A stretch of 64,000 nucleotides of DNA. Source: an uncultured Streptomyces sp. Its GTDB lineage: Bacteria > Actinomycetota > Actinomycetes > Streptomycetales > Streptomycetaceae. Within the stretch, counting starts at the first letter, position 1, and every line of letters begins with the position of its first letter. Under the pieces are notes generated by a model that had not been told where the DNA came from, made no database searches, and worked only from the letters and a program-made list of their open reading frames with translations. Both the position numbers and the translations under genes were made by a program. The stretch spans positions 124,001 through 188,000 of the forward strand of contig NZ_CANLBS010000008.1 of the NCBI RefSeq assembly GCF_947488945.1, in the 5' to 3' direction. Of the stretch, positions 63,362-64,000 are shown piece after piece.

Positions 63362-63874
63362 TCAGGCCAGCACTTCCCGAAGCCAGGACCTTTCCGCGCG
63401 GCTGGTGGCACGGGCGATGGTGAGCATGCCGCGCCGGTAGGGGTCGTCGGTGTCGTCGGCACCCAGTGGGCGGTCACCGTCGTGGAAGAAGCTCGCCGGC
63501 TGTTCGAGGAACTCCAGTCGGCGGCGCAGTACCGCGTGCTGGTCGGCGGTGTCGGGCAGGTGGGAGAGGAAGGCCAGGACGGTGAAGTAACGGGTGCTGT
63601 CGCTGATGGCAAAGCCGTCGGCATCCCGCAGTCGGCGCAGCAGCTCGCGGCGGCCGGCATCGGTCAGGGTCAGGGTGTACCGCCGAGCGGCCGAAGCGCC
63701 TGGTTCGGTCTGCCGAGCGAGCAGTCCGGCGCTGACCAGCCGGTTGATCGCCGGGTAGAGACTGCCGTCGCTGACCGGCCGGGCATGACCGGACAACTGA
63801 GCTATGCGCTGACGCAGTTGATACCCGTGCAGTGGCTCCTCAGCCAGGAATCCCAGGATCGCGAGTTCGAGCAT
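63362..63874 (-). CDS. PadR-family transcriptional regulator
   Basis: 170 residues. The N-terminal PadR winged helix is MLELAILGFLAEEPLHGYQLRQRI, VSDGSLYPAINRLVSAGLL and RRYTLTLTDAGRRELLRRL. The C-terminal dimerisation helices follow. Start at the ATG at 63874, where the conserved LELAILGFL begins. A 26-bp near-palindrome lies 17 bp upstream, between this gene and a divergent one, and is its probable operator. PadR proteins usually repress the neighbouring gene. Confidence 0.9.
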   Translation of the reverse strand: MLELAILGFLAEEPLHGYQLRQRIAQLSGHARPVSDGSLYPAINRLVSAGLLARQTEPGASAARRYTLTLTDAGRRELLRRLRDADGFAISDSTRYFTVLAFLSHLPDTADQHAVLRRRLEFLEQPASFFHDGDRPLGADDTDDPYRRGMLTIARATSRAERSWLREVLA

Positions 63875-63890
63875 GCTGCTACTCTCGCAC

Positions 63891-63916
63891 ATCGAAACGA
63901 GGTACCTCGAATCGAT
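63891..63916. promoter_or_regulatory. Probable PadR operator
   Basis: ATCGAAACGAGGT and ACCTCGAATCGAT form a 26-bp inverted repeat with no spacer (11 of 13 pairs, core CGAGGTACCTCG perfect). It ends 14 bp before the divergent start at 63930 and 17 bp before padR. Confidence 0.75.
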
Positions 63917-63929
63917 GCAGGAGGCGGGC

Positions 63930-64000
63930 ATGACGTACACCGAGGAATGGGTGACCACGCGAGCGCGTAACGCCTACGAGTACGGCCGGGCATCGTTCGG
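63930..64000 (+). CDS. Start of an unidentified protein, cut by the window edge
   Basis: The ATG at 63930 follows GGAGG with 6 bp spacing. The first 23 residues begin MTYTEEWVTTRARNAYEYG. Too little is visible to name a family. Position and shared operator make it the probable PadR target. Confidence 0.6.
   Translation, partial: MTYTEEWVTTRARNAYEYGRASF

Overview
This is a high-GC actinobacterial window, almost certainly from a Streptomyces chromosome. Third codon positions are very GC-rich and GTG starts are common. Many genes overlap by 4 bases (ATGA/GTGA). The window holds a conservon (cvnABCD), a LutABC operon, AfsR/SARP and DeoR-LacI regulators, a DUF2510 protein and an SCO0607-type lipoprotein. 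All of these are typical of Streptomyces.

Layout. 1-4.3 kb: a Tat-exported cholesterol oxidase running off the left edge, a divergent TetR regulator, a small unknown gene and a MerR regulator. 4.4-4.6 kb: tRNA-Pro(GGG) with a perfect 20-bp terminator hairpin. 4.6-10.2 kb: a STAND ATPase that lacks the usual C-terminal LuxR helix-turn-helix, DUF309 and DUF350 proteins, a small membrane protein and a TauE-type exporter. 10.3-17.9 kb: a carbohydrate ABC-importer operon (DeoR/LacI hybrid regulator, lipoprotein binding protein, two permeases, hydroxyacid dehydrogenase, DUF2264 protein). 18.0-23.0 kb: a lactate-utilisation regulon (lutABC, a FadR/LldR-type regulator, an AEC-family carrier) with two matching 15-bp operators. 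24.2-28.1 kb: an XRE-TPR regulator, two tiny proteins, a NUDIX protein, a broken SPASM protein and a methyltransferase with a damaged C-terminus; this looks like a decaying peptide-modification cassette.

28.5-44.9 kb is the centrepiece: a complete six-gene polycyclic tetramate macrolactam (PTM) cluster in the frontalamide/HSAF/ikarugamycin class. Its order is sterol-desaturase-like hydroxylase (ftdA), iterative PKS-NRPS of 3196 residues (ftdB: KS-AT-DH-KR-ACP-C-A-PCP-TE), two phytoene-dehydrogenase-like flavoenzymes (ftdC, ftdD), a zinc-free MDR reductase (ftdE) and a cytochrome P450 (ftdF), closed by a terminator. The expected logic is that FtdB makes two polyene chains and joins them through ornithine. 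Its TE then closes the tetramate, FtdC/D/E close the carbocycles, and FtdA/F hydroxylate or oxidise the product. FtdF has RLLH where ExxR should be.

45.7-51.0 kb: an integrative-element remnant. It is bounded by an intact tRNA-Pro(GGG) on the right and a 41-nt copy of the tRNA 3' half on the left, next to a degraded copy of the tRNA terminator. It carries an M23 peptidase, a large AfsR/SARP regulator, a 161-bp MITE-like inverted-repeat element and the C-terminal scrap of a tyrosine integrase beside the tRNA. 51.1-64 kb: a split transketolase pair behind a SoxR-like palindrome, conservon cvnABCD, small stress-type proteins (DUF6411, CsbD), a three-gene MoxR ATPase/VWA-metallopeptidase/unknown operon, and a PadR regulator divergent from a gene cut by the right edge.
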